Notes: generated from the letters alone by a model not told the origin. A stretch of DNA of 64,000 nt from Aequorivita lipolytica (GCF_007997135.1 NZ_VORU01000004.1:248001-312000), one strand, 5' to 3'; positions 7,615 through 16,889 are shown, counted from the first letter of the stretch. Numbers and translations are program-made.

Positions 7615-8832
7615 TTACCTTCTCCTATTCGGCAACAATGGCGGCGGAGCTCCCGTAAATGGATTCCAGCGGCCAATGCTCTTGGCTTCCATGCCCGCCG
7701 CACGCATTACGGCACGGTCGCCGTAGCGATCCCGCATCTTGTCCATTGCGTGATAGAGATTGATTATTTTTTCGTTGTCGTCAAAGAGGTCTATTTGAAA
7801 TCCGCCCTCTACCAAATGGCTGAGCCGCACGCCCACCATACGCACCAACAGTCTGCGTTGGTACAGTTTCTTAAAAAGTTCCATTATCACAGGAAGAATC
7901 TTATGGTCTGCCGAGCTGTACGGTATTTTTTGCTGAATGGTATAGGTTTGAAAATCTGAATACCTTATTTTGAACGTTACGCATGCAGTAAGTTTATTGC
8001 CGCGCCGAAGTTGGAAAACCAGATTTTCTGCCATTGCGATTATAATTCCTTCCAGTTTTTTTACATCGGTAGTATCGCGATCAAAACTGCGTTCGGTGGA
8101 AATGGACTTTCGTTCGGTATATTGCTCCACGGGTGTATTGTCTATCCCGTTGGCCTTTTGCCAAATGGTCTGCCCGTTTTTTCCGAAAACCTTTGCCATC
8201 ATTTCCACCGGCATTTCCTGTATTGTTTTTATCTGTTTTATGCCAAGATCGCATAAAGCGCGATAGGTAACTTCACCCACCATAGGTATTTTGTTTACGG
8301 GTAAAGGCGAAAGGAAGGGTTTTTCTGTACCTTTTAAAATGTGGATTTGATTGTTGGGTTTTGCTTCACCCGTAGCTATTTTTGAAACCGTCTTATTTAC
8401 CGAAAGCCCAAAGGAAATGGGCAATCCGGTTTCTTTTATAATGCGCTGTCGTAATTCCGAAGCCAATTTTTCGCATCCGAAAAACTTATCCATCCCCGTT
8501 AAGTCGATGTAAAATTCATCTACTGAAGCTTTTTCATAGAGCGGCACACTTTCTTTGATGACATCGGTAACGTTTTCTGAAAACTTACTGTAAGTGCTGG
8601 CATCACCGCGAACCACGATCGCTTCGGGGCATAATTGGCGCGCCAGTTTCATCGGCATTGCAGAGTGGATTCCAAAAGTTCTGGCTTCGTAACTGCAGGA
8701 AGCCACCACGCCTCGGTCAGTCGTACCACCAATCAATACGGGTTTTCCTATCAATTTACTATCCAGCAAGCGTTCGCAGGACACAAAAAATGTGTCCAAA
8801 TCCATGTGTACTATGTTTCTTTTGTCGTTCAT
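7615..8832 (-). CDS. dinB: DNA polymerase IV (Y-family translesion polymerase)
   Basis: The 405-residue product has the Y-family catalytic residues: Asp11 in H-M-D-L-D-T-F-F and Asp105-Glu106 in S-V-D-E-F-Y-I-D. The helix-hairpin-helix and little-finger regions follow, and a beta-clamp binding motif (Q-I-D-L-F) sits near residue 355. A short tail ending in P-P-P-L-L-P-N-R-R-R follows. It copies past damaged bases without proofreading. It lies just downstream of a second DnaE-type polymerase, a pairing that forms an inducible mutagenesis unit in many bacteria. Its ATG (8832) is preceded, after one base, by a heptad array. No LexA-like box was recognised. Confidence 0.95.
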   Translation of the reverse strand: MNDKRNIVHMDLDTFFVSCERLLDSKLIGKPVLIGGTTDRGVVASCSYEARTFGIHSAMPMKLARQLCPEAIVVRGDASTYSKFSENVTDVIKESVPLYEKASVDEFYIDLTGMDKFFGCEKLASELRQRIIKETGLPISFGLSVNKTVSKIATGEAKPNNQIHILKGTEKPFLSPLPVNKIPMVGEVTYRALCDLGIKQIKTIQEMPVEMMAKVFGKNGQTIWQKANGIDNTPVEQYTERKSISTERSFDRDTTDVKKLEGIIIAMAENLVFQLRRGNKLTACVTFKIRYSDFQTYTIQQKIPYSSADHKILPVIMELFKKLYQRRLLVRMVGVRLSHLVEGGFQIDLFDDNEKIINLYHAMDKMRDRYGDRAVMRAAGMEAKSIGRWNPFTGAPPPLLPNRRR

Positions 8833-8833
8833 A

Positions 8834-8875
8834 ACAGATTTGAGACGTGAGACGTTAGATTTGAGATAAAGGATT
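8834..8875. repeat. degenerate heptamer array before dinB
   Basis: Six period-7 units occupy 8834-8875 (ACAGATT, TGAGACG twice, TTAGATT, TGAGATA, AAGGATT). The array starts one base from the dinB start codon, so it fills the place of a ribosome binding site. It belongs to the group of period-7/8 intergenic arrays found across the window. Confidence 0.65.
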
Positions 8876-8891
8876 TAGGTTATTGTTTTTT

Positions 8892-8952
8892 CTCTGCGTT
8901 CTTTGTGCCTTTGCGGTGAATATTAAACCACAGAGGCACAGAGAACACAAAG
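8892..8952. repeat. imperfect 26-bp inverted repeat between dnaE2 and dinB
   Basis: Bases 8892-8917 pair with 8927-8952 at 21 of 26 positions around a 9-base loop. The right arm ends two bases from the dnaE2 stop codon. The G/C-rich arms (containing CTTTGTGCC and GGCACAGAG) look like a dispersed intergenic element of Bacteroidota. It may act as an RNA hairpin between the two cistrons, or be neutral repeat DNA. There is no U-tract, so it is not an obvious terminator. Confidence 0.6.
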
Positions 8953-8954
8953 TT

Positions 8955-11900
8955 TTACGGCATATGTTTCACTGTCTTGCGTCTATTATCCGTAACAGTT
9001 TTGTCTTTGCCATCCGAGTTTTTTAAAACGGTTGCAGAACTATATCTCGGATCCTGAATAATCGCCAATCGTTCCATTTTTATAACTTCAATATTTATAC
9101 AGTCAAATTCCTCAATTACTTTTCCGGTGATACTGTAAATTCCTTTTCCGCGGAAACGATATTGATTGGCCACCGGAGGAAAATGCACCGTATCCACAAA
9201 GTCGCCATTGCGGTCCACAAAAGTGCCGAAATACATTTGCTGTCCATTGGTGGTTTTTGTTCGTTTTGTAGTGACCAAATAACCTTCAATAGTCACCGTT
9301 TTTCCTGTGAAATTAGGAAGATGCGTTGCACGAACTTTATTTTCTGAAGCTACCGAGAGCAATTCAAAAGGACTGCACAACGGAAAACCCAGCAGTTCCA
9401 TTTCATCAAAAGCACCTTCGAGCGCGGTGTGCGGTAGGGAAGGGGTTTTGTAATCAATCTTTTTTTGTTTGAAAAGTGTGTAAACATTTTCCTCAAAACT
9501 CACTTTGTTTATTTTCATATAGGCTTCCCAAAGCAGTTCGCGTTTATTTCTTCCGGTGAACCTAAAAGCATTTATTTTTATAAGGATTGTCACTTGTTCC
9601 ATCCCGATAGAAACGCGTTCCAAAAAATTGTCTAAGCTTTCAAAAGCACCGTTTTTATTGCGTTCGGTTATTATTCTATCAATAAGTTTTGATTCCAAAG
9701 ACTGCAAAAAATCGAAGCCTATATAAATATCTTTTCCGTCAATAATAGTTGCGCCGTAACCTTTGTTGACGCAGGGTTGCAAAATATTTGCGCCATGCAT
9801 CCGCGCTTCGTGAACGTAAAGCTCCACACTGTAAAAACCGCCGCCGTTATTGAGCGTAGCGACCATATATTCCAACGGAAAATAAGCTTTCAAAAAAAGA
9901 CTTTGGTAGCTTTCAACAGCATATGAAGCGGAATGGCCCTTCGCAAAAGCATAGCCTGCAAAGCTTTCAATCTGTCGCCAAACCTCGGTGGTAAATGCTT
10001 CCGCTTTTCCGGAATTTTTACAATTGTTAAAAAATTGATCCTTCACCTTTTGAAATTCCTCCCGCGAACGGAACTTGCCGCTCATTCCACGTCGCAGCAT
10101 ATCTGCCTCGCCCAAATCCAATCCGCCAAAGTGGTGCGCAACTTTTATCACATCTTCCTGATAGACCATTACGCCATAGGTTTCGGGCATAATTTCCAGC
10201 AAAACGGGATGCGCTTCCTTTCTTTTTTCGGGGAAACGATAACGCAGAATATACTCGCGCATCATCCCACTTTTTGCAACGCCTGGGCGAATCACGGAAC
10301 TCGCCGCCACCAAGCCCAAATAATCATCCACTTGTAATTTTCTAAGCAACATCCGCATTGCCGGCGATTCCACGTAAAAACAGCCGATGGCTTTTGCATT
10401 CCGCAGTAAATCCTTGATGCGTTCGTCTTCCTTAAAACGTTTTATATCGTGAATATCAATAGGTTTTTTTTCGGGATGGTTTTGTTTTACAATCTCCACG
10501 GCATCCTTTATTTTACCCAATCCACGCTGACTCAAAATATCGAATTTATAAAGACCGATATCTTCGGCAATTACCATATCAAACTGTGTAGTAGCGTAGC
10601 CTTTTGGAGGCATAAATGTGGCGGTGTAATAATGGATTGGTTTTTCCGAAATCAAAATTCCGCCAGCGTGGATTCCTAAATAATTTGGAAAACCCTGAAT
10701 ATATTGGCTGTAAACAATCACCAATTGCGAAAGTTTATCCAGCGTTTTAAAGTTGCAATCCTGGGTAGAAAGTCTATCGATCTCTTCTTTTGGCAAGCCG
10801 AAAACTTTCCCCAATTCCCGCACCGACGCTTTAAATTTAAAAGTATTGTAAACCGCGATAAGCGCAGTATTCTTAAAAGTATTGAAAATAAAATCGGTAA
10901 TATCGTTGCGATCCTGCCACGAAAAATCAATGTCGAAATCGGGTGGGTTTTTTCGATATAGGTTTATAAATCGCTCAAAATAAAGGTCGAGTTCCACGGG
11001 ATCAACATCTGTAATTCTAAGTAAATAAGCTATAATACTATTGGCGCCACTGCCGCGGCCCACGTAGAAATAGCCTTTGCTGCGGGCGTATTTCAGTATT
11101 TTCCAATTGATGAGAAAATAGGAGACAAACCCTTTTTCTTTTATTATTCCCAATTCCTTTTCCATCCGCAGCATCACGCGTTCGCCCGGACGTTTGTAAC
11201 GATAATGAATTCCGGCATAAGCCAATTTTTTCAACAATCGAAAATCCAGATCTTCACTTGTAGTATAGGATTTTTGGTTGCAAGTGGTTTCCTTTGAAAA
11301 ATTAAAGGAGATATAACAACGGTTCAAAAGGTTTTCAGTGTTTTTAATAAGCTGCGGAAATTCCTCAAATGCTTTTTTTAGTTTTTCTTCGGAAATAAAT
11401 ACGTCGTTTTCGCTGGCTTGTTCGGAAGTTGGCAATTTGCTCAGCAAGGTGTTGTTGTCAATCGCCCGAAGTAATCGGTGGGTGTTGAACCCTTTTTTAT
11501 TCTGAAAAGTTACCGTTTGGAGAATGACCAGTTTGCTCTGCTTATCTTTCCAAGGTGAAAATTTTAAACGATTGATATCGTCCATTCTTACTCCGATAAA
11601 TTCATTTTCCGCAAGGGTTTCGCCTTCAAAAGAAGCGAATGGGTAAATTACGAATGTGCTGGGAAGCTGCTTTGCTTTGGAAGGAATTTCAGCGTTTTTG
11701 GTTCCTTGGCGCTGATGGAGAAATGCTGACAGATATTCATTTATATTCTGAAAGCCTTCATTGTTTTCAGCTAGCATTATGAAATGTTGTTTCGCATCAT
11801 TTCGGAAATCGACGCCAATCACTGGTTTCACGTTATATTCCGAAGCAATTCGGATAAATTCCAAACAAGCGGAGGTGGAATTAATATCTGTAAGTGCCAT

Positions 11901-11996
11901 AAAAATAGCTCTATTCTGTTGGCCTAAACTCAACAAATCCCTGATTTTCAAGGTTCCGTAACGGAGGCTATAGTATGTGTGGCAATTCAAAAACAT
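8955..11996 (-). CDS. second DNA polymerase III alpha subunit (DnaE2-like)
   Basis: From the ATG at 11996 the product is 1013 residues, shorter than a replicative DnaE of about 1160 or more. I chose this start because family members begin with the M-F-L-N-C-H-T-Y-Y-S-L-R-Y-G-T stretch of the PHP domain. The polymerase motifs G-R-G-S-G-A-N-S and P-D-F-D-I-D-F (catalytic aspartates) are intact, and an OB-fold lies near residues 890-975. The PHP domain appears to lack several metal ligands, so it is probably without exonuclease activity. Together with the downstream dinB it forms a translesion cassette; no imuB or LexA/UmuD-like regulator is adjacent. Confidence 0.93.
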   Translation of the reverse strand: MFLNCHTYYSLRYGTLKIRDLLSLGQQNRAIFMALTDINSTSACLEFIRIASEYNVKPVIGVDFRNDAKQHFIMLAENNEGFQNINEYLSAFLHQRQGTKNAEIPSKAKQLPSTFVIYPFASFEGETLAENEFIGVRMDDINRLKFSPWKDKQSKLVILQTVTFQNKKGFNTHRLLRAIDNNTLLSKLPTSEQASENDVFISEEKLKKAFEEFPQLIKNTENLLNRCYISFNFSKETTCNQKSYTTSEDLDFRLLKKLAYAGIHYRYKRPGERVMLRMEKELGIIKEKGFVSYFLINWKILKYARSKGYFYVGRGSGANSIIAYLLRITDVDPVELDLYFERFINLYRKNPPDFDIDFSWQDRNDITDFIFNTFKNTALIAVYNTFKFKASVRELGKVFGLPKEEIDRLSTQDCNFKTLDKLSQLVIVYSQYIQGFPNYLGIHAGGILISEKPIHYYTATFMPPKGYATTQFDMVIAEDIGLYKFDILSQRGLGKIKDAVEIVKQNHPEKKPIDIHDIKRFKEDERIKDLLRNAKAIGCFYVESPAMRMLLRKLQVDDYLGLVAASSVIRPGVAKSGMMREYILRYRFPEKRKEAHPVLLEIMPETYGVMVYQEDVIKVAHHFGGLDLGEADMLRRGMSGKFRSREEFQKVKDQFFNNCKNSGKAEAFTTEVWRQIESFAGYAFAKGHSASYAVESYQSLFLKAYFPLEYMVATLNNGGGFYSVELYVHEARMHGANILQPCVNKGYGATIIDGKDIYIGFDFLQSLESKLIDRIITERNKNGAFESLDNFLERVSIGMEQVTILIKINAFRFTGRNKRELLWEAYMKINKVSFEENVYTLFKQKKIDYKTPSLPHTALEGAFDEMELLGFPLCSPFELLSVASENKVRATHLPNFTGKTVTIEGYLVTTKRTKTTNGQQMYFGTFVDRNGDFVDTVHFPPVANQYRFRGKGIYSITGKVIEEFDCINIEVIKMERLAIIQDPRYSSATVLKNSDGKDKTVTDNRRKTVKHMP

Positions 11997-12043
11997 CTGT
12001 GTTGGATTTATTCCAAAATTATGGAATATTTCCAACAACTAAA

Positions 12044-12112
12044 ACAAATTACAAATAAAAAAATCCCAAATCCCAAGATTATTTTTTGGAATTTGCGATT
12101 TGATATTCGTTG
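12044..12112. repeat. heptad-periodic inverted repeat
   Basis: Units of period 7 such as ACAAATT, ACAAATA, CCCAAAT and CCCAAGA (12044-12078) are followed by TTGGAAT, TTGCGAT and TTGATAT (12086-12106). The second half is approximately the reverse complement of the first, so the region could fold into a long A/T-rich hairpin. It occupies most of the space between the SDR stop (12122) and the polymerase start (11996). Confidence 0.55.
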
Positions 12113-12121
12113 CTTTTTCTT

Positions 12122-12880
12122 CTAAATAGCCGTACTGGTTATCCCTCCATCAACAACCAGATTTTGGCCGGTAACATAAGATGATTTATCCATCGCAAAG
12201 AAAGCGATTACACTTGCCATCTCGTCAGCTTGGGCAATGCGCCCCATTGGCGTATGTTTTAAAACCGGATCAATACGCTCTTTTAATTTTAAAAGATCGC
12301 TGGTCAATGGTGTTTCGGTAAACCACGGCGACATTGCGTTTACGCGAATTCCGTCTTTTGCCCATTCCGTAGCCAAGTTTTTGGTTTGCATAATTAATCC
12401 GGCTTTGGACATTCCGTAGGGCGAACCGGTTTTTGTGTCCATTACGCCAGATACTGAAGCTACATTCACAATGGAAGCATTCCCGGATTTTTTCAGAAAA
12501 GGATATAATTTTCTACTCAAGAGAAAAGGTGCGGTAAGATTGATGCTGATTATTTTTTGGTATTCTTCTTCGGAATATTCCACCGCAGCTTTTCGGATGT
12601 TTATACCCGCATTATTTACCAAAATATCTAAAGTATCCCAACGTTCTTCCACTTCGGAAAAAATGGCTTCGATGCTATCCTTTTCTGAAATATCGCCCAC
12701 AATTCCATAAGCTTTGTGGCCGTCTTTTTGAAGCTCTTTTTCAAAAGCATTAACTTCTTTTTTATTCCGGGCGGTAAAAATTACTTCCGCGCCAAGCGAA
12801 AGGAATTCCAAAACCGTTGCTTTTCCTATTCCTTTGGTGCCACCAGTTATGACGACTTTTTTATTTTTTAAATTCCACAT
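12122..12880 (-). CDS. short-chain dehydrogenase/reductase
   Basis: This 252-residue classical SDR has the Rossmann motif T-G-G-T-K-G-I-G near residues 12-19, the N-N-A-G motif, the catalytic Ser in N-V-A-S-V-S-G and Y-G-M-S-K. It most resembles tropinone-reductase-like oxidoreductases, which reduce small ketones with NADPH; the substrate is unknown. Arg40-like residues after the second strand (T-A-R-N) are compatible with NADP preference. It lies downstream of a zinc alcohol dehydrogenase on the same strand, so a shared carbonyl or alcohol metabolism role is possible. The start codon directly touches a TATTCAG heptamer array that replaces any leader-specific signal. Confidence 0.93.
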   Translation of the reverse strand: MWNLKNKKVVITGGTKGIGKATVLEFLSLGAEVIFTARNKKEVNAFEKELQKDGHKAYGIVGDISEKDSIEAIFSEVEERWDTLDILVNNAGINIRKAAVEYSEEEYQKIISINLTAPFLLSRKLYPFLKKSGNASIVNVASVSGVMDTKTGSPYGMSKAGLIMQTKNLATEWAKDGIRVNAMSPWFTETPLTSDLLKLKERIDPVLKHTPMGRIAQADEMASVIAFFAMDKSSYVTGQNLVVDGGITSTAI

Positions 12881-12914
12881 ATTCAGTATTCAGTATTCAG
12901 TATTCAGTATTCAG
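12881..12914. repeat. TATTCAG heptamer array (about 4.9 copies)
   Basis: Perfect tandem copies of TATTCAG run from 12881 to 12914. The first base is immediately upstream of the SDR start codon (minus strand), so the array is the 5' flank of that gene. Confidence 0.9.
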
Positions 12915-12922
12915 TTTTCAAA

Positions 12923-12941
12923 GAGCGCTTCGACTGCGCTC
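12923..12941. repeat. GC-rich hairpin, dispersed-element-like
   Basis: GAGCGC (12923-12928) pairs with GCGCTC (12936-12941) around TTCGACT. The block stands out by its G+C content and resembles a common intergenic repeat of Bacteroidota. It lies between the ADH stop and the SDR gene and has no U-tract. Confidence 0.5.
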
Positions 12942-12954
12942 AGCGTGACATATT

Positions 12955-13959
12955 TTATGGAACCAATACAACGCGGAATCTTGCTTTGTTGTCCATCATC
13001 CTTTTAAACGCTTTTTCCACATCGTCCAATTTATAGGTTTCAATCATTGGTTTGGTGTTGGTGAGTGCGCTGAAATTCAGCGTGTCCTCGCTATCAATCG
13101 CAGTTCCGCTGGGCCATCCGGAAACGGATTTTCTCTTTTGGAGCAACTGCATTGGCGAGACTTCGATTGCATCTCCCGTGGCGCCGATGCAGATTAACTG
13201 TCCGTCAATTCCCAAACCGTCAATCACTGCGCTAATGGCATCGGCGTGGGGGGCGGTTGCGACGATAAGTTTAGCACCACCCAATTTTTGGAGTTCTTTT
13301 ACGGCATCTTGTTTTTCGGTATTTATATAATGGTGAGCGCCGAGATCTTTTGCAAGTTTCTCTTTATCGTCAGAGTGGGAGAGGGCAACGGTGCGCATTC
13401 CCATTTTGTTTGCGTATTGAACAGCGAGATGGCCGAGACCTCCAATTCCCTGTACTGCCACCACATCTCCGGGGCGAATGTTACTGTTTCGCATCGCGTT
13501 GTAAACTGTGATGCCGGCACATAAAAGTGGCGCGGCTTCTTCACTTGATAATTCTTTGGGGATGTTTGCCACGGCTTCCTGTGGAGCGCACATATATTCT
13601 GCATAACCGCCATCATAAGAAATTCCGGCGACTTTCGCATTTTCACAATTTATAAAATTTCCTCTTCGGCAAGGTTCGCAAGTAAAGCAATGACCTCCAT
13701 GCCAACCAACGCCAACACGCTGTCCTTTTTTCCAGTTCTTTACGTCTTTACCCGCTTTTTCAACAATTCCTACAACTTCGTGGCCGGGAACGCGTGGATA
13801 TTCAAGTCCGGGAAAACCACCTTCTTTTACAAAATTGTCGCTGTGGCAAATTCCGCAAGCTTCTACTTTTATTAATACTTCGTTATCTTTTGGGGTGGGT
13901 TTGTCCATTTCTACTATTTTGAAATCGGCTCCGGCTTTTGGTACTTGTACTGCTTTCAT
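12955..13959 (-). CDS. zinc-dependent alcohol dehydrogenase
   Basis: The 334-residue product is a medium-chain dehydrogenase. Catalytic zinc ligands lie in E-A-C-G-I-C-H-S-D and P-G-H-E-V-V-G; the structural zinc cysteines follow the pattern C-x2-C-x2-C-x7-C within H-C-F-T-C-E-P-C-R-R-G-N-F-I-N-C. The cofactor motif G-I-G-G-L-G-H-L-A is intact. It oxidises primary alcohols or reduces aldehydes with NAD(P), in the AdhA/AdhP group. The stop is 74 bp upstream of the SDR start, with repeats in between. The 18-bp palindrome 13974-13991 lies just before its ATG. Confidence 0.94.
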   Translation of the reverse strand: MKAVQVPKAGADFKIVEMDKPTPKDNEVLIKVEACGICHSDNFVKEGGFPGLEYPRVPGHEVVGIVEKAGKDVKNWKKGQRVGVGWHGGHCFTCEPCRRGNFINCENAKVAGISYDGGYAEYMCAPQEAVANIPKELSSEEAAPLLCAGITVYNAMRNSNIRPGDVVAVQGIGGLGHLAVQYANKMGMRTVALSHSDDKEKLAKDLGAHHYINTEKQDAVKELQKLGGAKLIVATAPHADAISAVIDGLGIDGQLICIGATGDAIEVSPMQLLQKRKSVSGWPSGTAIDSEDTLNFSALTNTKPMIETYKLDDVEKAFKRMMDNKARFRVVLVP

Positions 13960-13973
13960 ATTTTGAGTTTATG

Positions 13974-13991
13974 TCCCGATAGCTATCGGGA
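13974..13991. repeat. 18-bp perfect palindrome
   Basis: TCCCGATAGCTATCGGGA is a perfect palindrome 14 bp upstream of the ADH start codon. It may be an operator or a dispersed palindromic element of this phylum; the sequence alone does not decide. Confidence 0.6.
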
Positions 13992-14379
13992 TTGTGAGTT
14001 TTCTGAGGATTTTAAAAGTACGAATTGTGAGTAAGTTTTTGTTTTAAGAGAACGTTAATTCCTAAAATGAAGACTATATAATTCTAAAGTTGGAGTGTAG
14101 TCAGGATTTGCCTGAGTTATAGAAGACGCTAACGTGTAGCGCTGAAATATGAAGTATTCAACGAATCTAATAAAACAATAGAGTTGAGTTAAAGGCCGAC
14201 ACGACTTAGGGGCACACCCAAGTTCTTATAAAAATCCTGCTTTTCTGACAGCTTGTCATAATCCGTGTGCTGGCACAATCATTGTCTTAAACAGACCGTA
14301 AATAAAAAAGAATAGATTCCTTCGCAATGCGCTTGTAGCGATTGTTCGGAATAAATAATAACAATAAAAAATTAAAAAG
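13992..14379 (+). promoter_or_regulatory. dnaK upstream region with inverted repeat and -24/-12-like site
   Basis: This 390-bp space has no convincing gene. At 14246-14258 there is TGACA-GCT-TGTCA, an inverted repeat. At 14271-14285 the order TGGCAC, five bases, TTGT fits the -24/-12 sigma-54 pattern apart from the last C of TTGC. dnaK starts at 14380, 94 bp further on. The repeat could bind a heat-shock regulator. Both readings are inference. Confidence 0.4.
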
Positions 14380-16296
14380 ATGAGTAAAATAATTGGAATC
14401 GACTTAGGTACAACCAACTCCTGCGTTGCCGTAATGGAAGGTAGCGAGCCAACGGTTATTCCTAATGCCGAAGGAAAAAGAACAACTCCTTCCGTAATTG
14501 CATTTGTGGAAGGTGGCGAAATTAAAGTAGGAGATCCCGCTAAAAGACAGGCGGTAACAAACCCTACAAAGACCATCAGCTCCATAAAAAGATTTATGGG
14601 GAACAAATATTCAGAATCAAAATCTGAAGCGGAACACGCAACCTATAAAGTTGTAAAAGGTGATAACGACACCGCCCGTGTGGACATTGACGGACGTCTT
14701 TACACTCCACAGGAATTGAGCGCTATGATTCTTCAGAAAATGAAGAAGACTGCTGAGGATTACTTGGGTCAGCCAGTAACTCGTGCGGTAATTACGGTTC
14801 CTGCATATTTTAACGACAGTCAGCGTCACGCAACTAAAGAAGCCGGTGAAATTGCTGGTCTTAAAGTAGAAAGAATTATAAACGAACCAACCGCAGCAGC
14901 ACTTGCATACGGTCTTGACAAAAAAGGAATCGACCAAAAAATTGTGGTTTTTGACTTTGGTGGTGGTACGCACGATGTTAGTATCCTTGAATTGGGCGAC
15001 GGCGTTTTTGAGGTACTTGCGACTGATGGTGATACCCATTTGGGTGGTGACGATGTTGACCAAAAAATCATTAATTGGTTGGCAGATGAATTTAAAGCAG
15101 AAGAAGATTTTGATCTTCGCAAAGACCCAATGGCACTTCAGCGTTTGAAGGAAGCTGCTGAAAAAGCGAAAATTGAACTTTCTTCTACTACGCAAACTGA
15201 AATCAACTTGCCATACGTAACGGCTACTGCCAGCGGACCAAAACACTTGGTAAAAACCTTGACACGCGCAAAGTTTGAGCAATTGATAGAACCTCTTGTA
15301 AAAAGAACCATTGCGCCTTGCGAAAAAGCAATGAAAGCTGCTGGATTGAGCAAAAGCGATATTGACGAAATAATATTGGTAGGTGGTTCCACCCGTATTC
15401 CTGCAGTTCAGGAAGCTGTAGAAAAATTCTTCGGAAAAAAGCCTAGCAAAGGTGTAAACCCAGACGAAGTTGTGGCCGTAGGTGCTGCAATTCAAGGTGG
15501 TGTTTTGACCGGAGATGTGAAAGACGTACTACTTTTAGATGTTACCCCACTTTCACTTGGTATTGAAACTATGGGTAGTGTAATGACCAAATTAATTGAG
15601 GCCAACACAACCATTCCTACCAAGAAAAGCCAGGTATTCTCTACTGCGGCAGACAATCAGCCGAGTGTTGAGATTCACGTATTGCAAGGTGAGCGCCCAA
15701 TGGCAAACGATAATAAGACAATCGGTCGTTTCCACTTAGACGGAATTCCACCATCTCAGCGCGGTACGCCACAAATTGAAGTAACGTTTGATATTGATGC
15801 CAACGGTATCATTAAAGTAAGCGCTACCGATAAAGCTACCAATAAAACGCAGGATATCCGTATTGAGGCTTCTTCTGGACTTACAGAAGATGAAATCAAA
15901 AAGATGAGAGCCGATGCAGAAGCAAATGCTGAAAACGATAAGGCCGCGAAAGAAAAAGTGGATAAATTGAACGAAGCTGATGGCATGATCTTCCAGACTG
16001 AAAAGCAACTGAAAGAGTTTGGTGAAAAATTATCTGACGATAAAAAGAAACCAATCGAGGATGCTTTGGAAGAACTGAAAAAAGCGTACGAAACCAAGGA
16101 AGTTGAAACCATTCAACCCGCTTTGGATAAAATAAACGAAGCTTGGAAAACCGCTTCTGAAGAAATGTACAAAGCCCAAGCGGACGGCCAACAAGGCGCT
16201 CCAGAGGGTGATGCTTCACAGGATGCTGGAAAAGCTTCTTCAAACGGAGAAGAAAACAGCGATGTTGAGGATGTAGATTTTGAAGAGGTGAAGTAA
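14380..16296 (+). CDS. dnaK: molecular chaperone DnaK (Hsp70)
   Basis: The 638-residue protein has the Hsp70 signatures [10 protein letters not shown] near the N-terminus, the [12 protein letters not shown] motif and [10 protein letters not shown]. The substrate-binding beta domain (about 390-505) and helical lid follow, with the tail [11 protein letters not shown] close to the usual D-V-D-F-E-E-V-K. It folds and refolds proteins in the cytoplasm with DnaJ and GrpE, neither of which is adjacent. One variation from the usual signature is a His for the second Thr in G-G-G-T-F/H-D. A strong terminator follows 23 bp after the stop. Confidence 0.98.
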   Translation: MSKIIGIDLGTTNSCVAVMEGSEPTVIPNAEGKRTTPSVIAFVEGGEIKVGDPAKRQAVTNPTKTISSIKRFMGNKYSESKSEAEHATYKVVKGDNDTARVDIDGRLYTPQELSAMILQKMKKTAEDYLGQPVTRAVITVPAYFNDSQRHATKEAGEIAGLKVERIINEPTAAALAYGLDKKGIDQKIVVFDFGGGTHDVSILELGDGVFEVLATDGDTHLGGDDVDQKIINWLADEFKAEEDFDLRKDPMALQRLKEAAEKAKIELSSTTQTEINLPYVTATASGPKHLVKTLTRAKFEQLIEPLVKRTIAPCEKAMKAAGLSKSDIDEIILVGGSTRIPAVQEAVEKFFGKKPSKGVNPDEVVAVGAAIQGGVLTGDVKDVLLLDVTPLSLGIETMGSVMTKLIEANTTIPTKKSQVFSTAADNQPSVEIHVLQGERPMANDNKTIGRFHLDGIPPSQRGTPQIEVTFDIDANGIIKVSATDKATNKTQDIRIEASSGLTEDEIKKMRADAEANAENDKAAKEKVDKLNEADGMIFQTEKQLKEFGEKLSDDKKKPIEDALEELKKAYETKEVETIQPALDKINEAWKTASEEMYKAQADGQQGAPEGDASQDAGKASSNGEENSDVEDVDFEEVK

Positions 16297-16319
16297 GCTT
16301 CCAGAAATAGATTAATTTG

Positions 16320-16352
16320 AAAACCGCAACCTGAGAGGGTTGCGGTTTTTTT
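16320..16352. terminator. bidirectional terminator after dnaK
   Basis: A 12-bp stem (16320-16331 with 16338-16349) with a six-base loop is followed by T residues on the plus strand and preceded by A residues, so it can serve dnaK and the convergent gene 16374-16889. It is nearly identical to the hairpin at 17001-17033. Confidence 0.9.
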
Positions 16353-16373
16353 GTGATCAAAATGGTTTAAAAA

Positions 16374-16889
16374 TTATTGAATCTCTTTTTGAACATATGC
16401 CAGTAATGCGGTTTCATCCAACTTAAGTAGTTTTTCTAGTTTTCTACTTTTAGTTATTCCTTTCCCTACATTTTCCGAATATATTTTTAGTACACATTTT
16501 ACACCTGCAAGATTGCCCATAAGCTTATTGCTTTTTTCGGATGGATTTTCTATTGCATATTTTATCCAGCCTCCTAAATATGCAACTAATAAATCTGGGA
16601 TATCTATAGTTAAACCTGTTTGAAATTCTCCTAAATCTATTGTTATATCTGGTACACCGGTAATCCACTGAAGTAGAAATCCATTCACCTGTTTTCTTTT
16701 AGCTGATTGTTGGTTTAAAGGTGTGTTTTCTAACCAAGTAACCGCATTTACCACATCGGTTTCATAGTTTTTGTAGTCTTGGCCATTGTTTAGGATAACA
16801 TTCTTTGGCACCTGAAATTCTTGGGCTATCAATGCAGTGTTCGCTGTTGTTACCAAGAGAATAAAAGCTATTGTTTTAATGATTTTCAT
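16374..16889 (-). CDS. secreted protein of unknown function
   Basis: The 171-residue product has a Sec signal peptide (about 1-22, ending A-L-I-A-Q) and no further membrane segment. The mature chain contains a helical region with V-T-W-L-E-N-T-P-L-N, a W-I-T-G-V-P-D-I-T strand, a D-L-L-V-A-Y-L-G-G-W-I-K-Y helix and a Lys-rich C-terminal helix. I do not recognise the family. It is a single gene bracketed by two nearly identical terminator hairpins (16320 and 17001), which suggests a duplicated flank or a small inserted unit. Confidence 0.7.
   Translation of the reverse strand: MKIIKTIAFILLVTTANTALIAQEFQVPKNVILNNGQDYKNYETDVVNAVTWLENTPLNQQSAKRKQVNGFLLQWITGVPDITIDLGEFQTGLTIDIPDLLVAYLGGWIKYAIENPSEKSNKLMGNLAGVKCVLKIYSENVGKGITKSRKLEKLLKLDETALLAYVQKEIQ

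Noticed and set aside
14617-15495. 292-residue minus-strand frame inside dnaK
   Set aside because: It is antisense to a highly conserved gene, rich in Phe, Cys and Tyr with no domain, and arises from the codon bias of dnaK.
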